64,000 nt of DNA from assembly GCA_025667525.1 (NCBI GenBank), contig CM046876.1:530884538-530948537 (forward strand), given 5' to 3'. Below the pieces are notes generated by a model. That model made no database searches, was not told where the DNA came from, and saw nothing but the letters and a program-made list of their open reading frames with translations. Below, piece after piece: positions 61,701-64,000 of the stretch. The stretch's first letter is position 1. Every line of letters starts with the position of its first letter. Origin of the DNA: Glebionis coronaria. Its lineage: Eukaryota > Streptophyta > Magnoliopsida > Asterales > Asteraceae. Made by a program: the position numbers and the translations under genes.

Positions 61701-62223
61701 ACTTAGGAAGACCGGTCACAATATCATTCTTCGAAAGCAAGTTGATGGTGTCAAAGTTGAGATGTGACAATCGTTGATGCCATAACCATGCTTGAGATGA
61801 TGAAGCTTTAGCCATTAAGCAAATTGGATTTGTTGAAGATGTGTCTTGAAGAGTTACTGTGTAGAGATCAGAACCACGAGAACCTGTAAGAAGGTCATTC
61901 CCATCGTAGTCTCTAACATAGCAAGTAGATTTCCGAAAAGCCACTTCCAAATCCGCATCACAAAATTGACCAACCGAGAATAAATTGTGATTCAGTCCCT
62001 CGACGTAATAAACCCGTTTTATAGTGATATTCCCTTGAACCAAGTCTCCATATCCGAGTATCGGTGCAAATTGATCATTTCCAAACCGTACCGTACCCAG
62101 AAACTTCTCCACGAAGTTAATGAGAAGCTTGATATTGCCCGTCATGTGCTTTGTGCACCCAGAGTCCATTATGAATAGGATGAGTTTGACGAGCTGCAGA
62201 AGAATTAGAAGACAATGTAGCAT
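58711..62223 (-). CDS. Sirevirus pol: protease, integrase, RT, RNase H (intact frame)
   Basis: A 1170-codon frame. Its first 18 residues ([10 protein letters not shown]...) are probably not native. The protein resumes gag-pol at the protease motif [11 protein letters not shown] (D20). Integrase zinc finger is H149, H154, C183, C186; the catalytic triad is D214 (HMDLCGP), D277 (RTDRGTEF) and E313 (VVERRN), giving D-35-E. After a Ser/Thr/Gln-rich linker (about 440-620) the RT begins near [10 protein letters not shown], with DVKTAFLNG (760) and catalytic YVDD (845-848). RNase H follows (SDSDHAG about 1008; [27 protein letters not shown]). All active-site residues are present and there is no internal stop. 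The enzyme set would process, copy and integrate the element. It is the best-preserved pol in the window, pointing to a recent copy. Confidence 0.93.
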   Translation of the reverse strand: MLHCLLILLQLVKLILFIMDSGCTKHMTGNIKLLINFVEKFLGTVRFGNDQFAPILGYGDLVQGNITIKRVYYVEGLNHNLFSVGQFCDADLEVAFRKSTCYVRDYDGNDLLTGSRGSDLYTVTLQDTSSTNPICLMAKASSSQAWLWHQRLSHLNFDTINLLSKNDIVTGLPKLKFVKDHLCSSCELGKAKRKSFKTKTTPSSKGRLELLHMDLCGPMRVESINGKKYILVIVDDYSRYTWTFFLRSKDETPEVLKNFLKMIQRNLQAQVLTVRTDRGTEFLNKNLQSYFQEEGIEHQTSIARTPEQNGVVERRNRTLVEAARTMLSTSKLPLFFWAEAIATACYTHNRSLVIPRHEKTPYHIINGRKPTVKFFHVFGSLCYILKDGENLDKMKEKGDACIFVGYATLSKGYRVYNKRTKIIVETIHVNFDELPQMVLDHNSSSPAPQCPAMAPTHNSVRPVQECQQNTPTADSTDTTHMNELVDLYDPMFDEYYYGNNQVVSKPSAVNTADAPEQNQQDTTTSTSATVAQETIPVDTQQTQETVIQPTSPTVNAEGGNNNQAADAQPNEEEFINPFGTPVHEVGESSTQHVDPSNMHTFYQPYPSTHHWTRDHPLEQVIGNPSQPVRTRRQLETDGDVCMYALTVSSTVPTNIKQAMTDHAWIESMQDEIHQFERLNVWELVDRPYGMSILDFKWIWKNKLDEEQTIIKNKSRLVVKGYRQQEGIDFDESFAPVARLEAVRIFLAYAAHKGFTVFQMDVKTAFLNGHLKEEVYVNQPEGFIDPHHPDKVYRLKKAVYGLKQAPRAWYEELSNFLVSKGFSKGSIDPTLFTNIYGDDIMLVQVYVDDIIFGSTNPKLLKRFEKLMHSRFEMSMMGELKFFLGLQIHQSPRGIFINQAKYAQEILKKHGMTSCARVGTPLSTTSLDAELYSYPVDQTRYHNMIGSLMYLTASRPDIHHATCYCARYQARPTQKHLKEIKRIFRYLKNTIHMGLWYPRETGFHLTAFSDSDHAGCLDSRKSTSGSIQFLGEDKLVSWSSKKQDCTSLSSAEAEYVALSACCAQVLWMRTQLTDYGFHFDKIPMYCDSKSAIAISCNPVQHSRTKHIDVRYHFIKEQVERGIVELYFVRTEYQLADLFTKALLKDRFAYLVGRLGMKYMTPEDLEVLANEAA

Positions 62224-63781
62224 TTGACAAATGGGAGCCCTTGATAGAAACGGGTTCCAAAATAGTAGTGGACCTAGATTCTAAAGGCAAGCTAACATTC
62301 ATAGACCCAATTAGAATGGGGGTTGTCTTAGGTACCCATTTGTATCCGGGTGGTGTAAATCTTGAATACCCCCGTGTACATGTCATAATCATGTTCTCAT
62401 AAAGCTTCTTTAACCTGCTTTGTTTACGTAGAGTAGTGGATTCTAACGCACTTAGTTTCTTAAGTGGTTGCTCAGTGGATTGGTTCAAAGTTCTTGTGGG
62501 TTTACTAGTACTAGTGGGCATACGAATAGGCTTCCTAGTTCTAGTATTCACGCCATTATAATTAAGAGCACAAGCATCATGATTGAAAGTACGAACACAT
62601 TTGCCACATTCAACACAAACAAATTCAACATTCGAGGTCTTAGCATTTAAACTGTCATTACATGCAGTTACAGACGTTTTATTCTTAGAAAACTTAAAAT
62701 TCCTACGGTGATCTTCTACTTCATTCTTCTTCCCTTGACTATTGTTAGGCATGACTCTATCTTCAACTCTAGTGCTCTTAAGCTGTGGTCCGCTAACACT
62801 AGTAGTGGGATTTACTCCTGTAGAAGAAGACACACGTAGATTAGTTTTCCTAGTATTATGAGGTAACTGCGTTGTTCCAGTTTGAGTGGACCTAGTGTTC
62901 ATCTTATACATTCCAGGTGCTAGCACATTAGTGCTCTTATCATTACCTATCTTAGGCAAAGTCTGTGGGGATTGTCCCAAAATAGTTGATTTAGGGCATT
63001 TAACCGCATTCGGTTGACGAACGGCGGATGGTTTACCCAAAACAGACTTTCCTTTCATTTTCTCAATGAGTTTCTGTAACTCACTTATGGCAATGTCCCT
63101 TTCTTTTAGCTGAGCTTTCAAATCATTTATTTCGAAATCTTTTTCATTTAGTAGACGAAACGAAGAAGCTGACATTTCTTGACACTTTTTATGATTATGA
63201 GATTTTTCACCTTTTTGTAAAGCAAGTTCAAGAGAAATGGAGTGTTTCTCAAGTTGAGAAAAGCTTTTCGAAAGTTTGTTGTATGACTGAATTTGTTTTG
63301 AAAGCTCTACTTCAAGATTACGACATTTCGCGTCCGATTCTGACACTAGACATGCTACATGACAATATTGATCAAGATCGGTATACACACCAAGTATAGC
63401 ATTCATATGGTCAGCATAAAAATATTCCTTAGAAAGTCGATCAATTTCGTTAGAAAGTTGGTGTTCTTGTGTCTTTAATTTAATTTGAAGAAAATCAACT
63501 TCATCTTCAAGAGATTTGACATAGCTTAAATCAGTTAACATTTCCTCAGTGAGAGCAGTATAAAACATTTCCACATTTTTTGAAAGATCATCAATGGTTG
63601 GAACAATGCATTGTTGAATGACGACTTCTACTTGTGGGTTAGGTTTAATATTCCAAATGGTATCCCTAGAAACTTTTTCATAGTCGACGACACCTTTGTA
63701 CAAATTTAAAACCCCTTGTTTTATAAACTCAAATTGCTGAACACTTTTGCTTTTCTCATCCCATTTACGTTTTTCATCCAA
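62117..63781 (-). CDS. Sirevirus Gag, C-terminal part with coiled coil and zinc knuckle
   Basis: A continuous frame of 554 codons. It has no native start: the frame opens after a TGA at 63785-63787, and upstream sequence continues the protein. Residues about 95-240 form long coiled coils ([52 protein letters not shown]). A basic Ser/Thr-rich region follows, then a [16 protein letters not shown] knuckle-like cluster (about residue 385-400), and [10 protein letters not shown] near residue 470. It ends overlapping pol in another frame. The switch to pol needs a one-step frame change near 62175 (just before MDSGC), either a mutation or natural frameshifting. I recall close relatives of this coiled-coil region in Asteraceae Sirevirus proteins. 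Confidence 0.8.
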   Translation of the reverse strand: MDEKRKWDEKSKSVQQFEFIKQGVLNLYKGVVDYEKVSRDTIWNIKPNPQVEVVIQQCIVPTIDDLSKNVEMFYTALTEEMLTDLSYVKSLEDEVDFLQIKLKTQEHQLSNEIDRLSKEYFYADHMNAILGVYTDLDQYCHVACLVSESDAKCRNLEVELSKQIQSYNKLSKSFSQLEKHSISLELALQKGEKSHNHKKCQEMSASSFRLLNEKDFEINDLKAQLKERDIAISELQKLIEKMKGKSVLGKPSAVRQPNAVKCPKSTILGQSPQTLPKIGNDKSTNVLAPGMYKMNTRSTQTGTTQLPHNTRKTNLRVSSSTGVNPTTSVSGPQLKSTRVEDRVMPNNSQGKKNEVEDHRRNFKFSKNKTSVTACNDSLNAKTSNVEFVCVECGKCVRTFNHDACALNYNGVNTRTRKPIRMPTSTSKPTRTLNQSTEQPLKKLSALESTTLRKQSRLKKLYENMIMTCTRGYSRFTPPGYKWVPKTTPILIGSMNVSLPLESRSTTILEPVSIKGSHLSNATLSSNSSAARQTHPIHNGLWVHKAHDGQYQASH

Positions 63782-63784
63782 AAT

Positions 63785-64000
63785 TCACTTTTCTAACAAA
63801 ATTGATTGCTTTTTGAAACTCCTTTTTAAAGAAACTTTCTTTTGTGGTTCATCACTTGGTGGTGGAACACTATTATACATCTTTTGTTCTTTTGAAAGTT
63901 CTTTTTGAGGGTCAAACTTAATATGATTGTCAGAATCAGAAAGGTTTATTAAATCACTTAAGTTTGATCGACTTTCTTCTTGTTGACGAATGATTTCGTC
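63785..64000 (-). pseudogene. Upstream continuation of element E Gag, runs off the window
   Basis: Read on the minus strand from 64000, 71 sense codons (DEIIRQQEESRSNLSDLIN to KKQSILLEK) end in a TGA at 63785-63787. The same frame then continues as [11 protein letters not shown] in the 62117-63781 block. The stop therefore divides one Gag frame. The Gag N-terminus and 5' LTR are outside the window. Confidence 0.7.

Larger units (their letters stand above)
55730..64000 (-). mobile_element. Element E: Sirevirus (Ty1/copia), 3' part, minus strand
   Basis: From right to left: gag (runs off the window), pol with protease-integrase-RT-RNase H, a 2.6-kb non-coding region with repeated polypurine tracts and tandem duplications, then a 3' LTR. 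The 5' LTR lies beyond 64000. Multiplied polypurine tracts before the 3' LTR are a known Sirevirus feature. E has inserted into C. Confidence 0.85.

Noticed and set aside
1..64000. A CRISPR array, operon, or tRNA/rRNA gene
   Set aside because: No evenly spaced identical repeats with unique spacers, no tRNA cloverleaf or rRNA sequence seen; the region is plant repeat DNA.

Overview
The window is plant nuclear DNA, almost entirely LTR retrotransposons nested in one another. Only one stretch looks like an ordinary host gene, the first exon of an F-box/LRR protein on the minus strand near 3.7-4.7 kb. The base is AT-rich. The PBS sites match plant initiator-Met tRNA, plus an Athila-type GGCGCC site. 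The Sirevirus and Athila-like proteins resemble ones I remember as abundant in daisy-family (Asteraceae) genomes. That placement rests on recall, not on a search.

Layout. 1-5712: intergenic DNA with short repeats, a probable MITE, the F-box exon, a hairpin and a GGGTTATC minisatellite. 5713-10626: a decayed Tork-like Ty1/copia element (G). 10627-about 12338: the 5' LTR and gag start of a Sirevirus-like copia (F). About 12339-55729: one element or composite (C), split by later insertions. Its parts are 12339-12800, 36579-38797 and 49984-55729, and they include an Athila-type PBS and one long ORF. Inside C sit element A (12801-36573, Tekay-type chromovirus, TSD CTAAA) and element D (38803-49978, minus strand, TSD CTAGA). 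Inside the 3' LTR of A sits element B (22743-34986, TSD TGTTT). From 55730 to the window end runs a minus-strand Sirevirus (E) with an intact 1170-codon pol reading frame. The order of insertion reads G, then F, then C, then A/D/E, then B inside A: five levels.

Elements A, B and D form a contrast. All have long LTR pairs (2.6, 3.4 and 2.9 kb) that differ by only a few percent. A still has recognisable gag-protease-RT-RNase H-integrase-chromodomain, with a handful of stops and two frameshifts. B and D have internal regions decayed almost beyond recognition. They therefore appear to have moved in trans as parasites of a relative of A. The LTRs of all three carry the same arrangement of a consensus splice donor (GTGAGT) and a downstream acceptor, suggesting an intron inside the LTR. 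Element A also has an extra ORF between its LTR and gag. I consider the LTR intron, the trans-mobilised B and D, the extra ORF and the hairpin arrays the most worthwhile leads. I saw no tRNA, rRNA, CRISPR array or bacterial-type feature.
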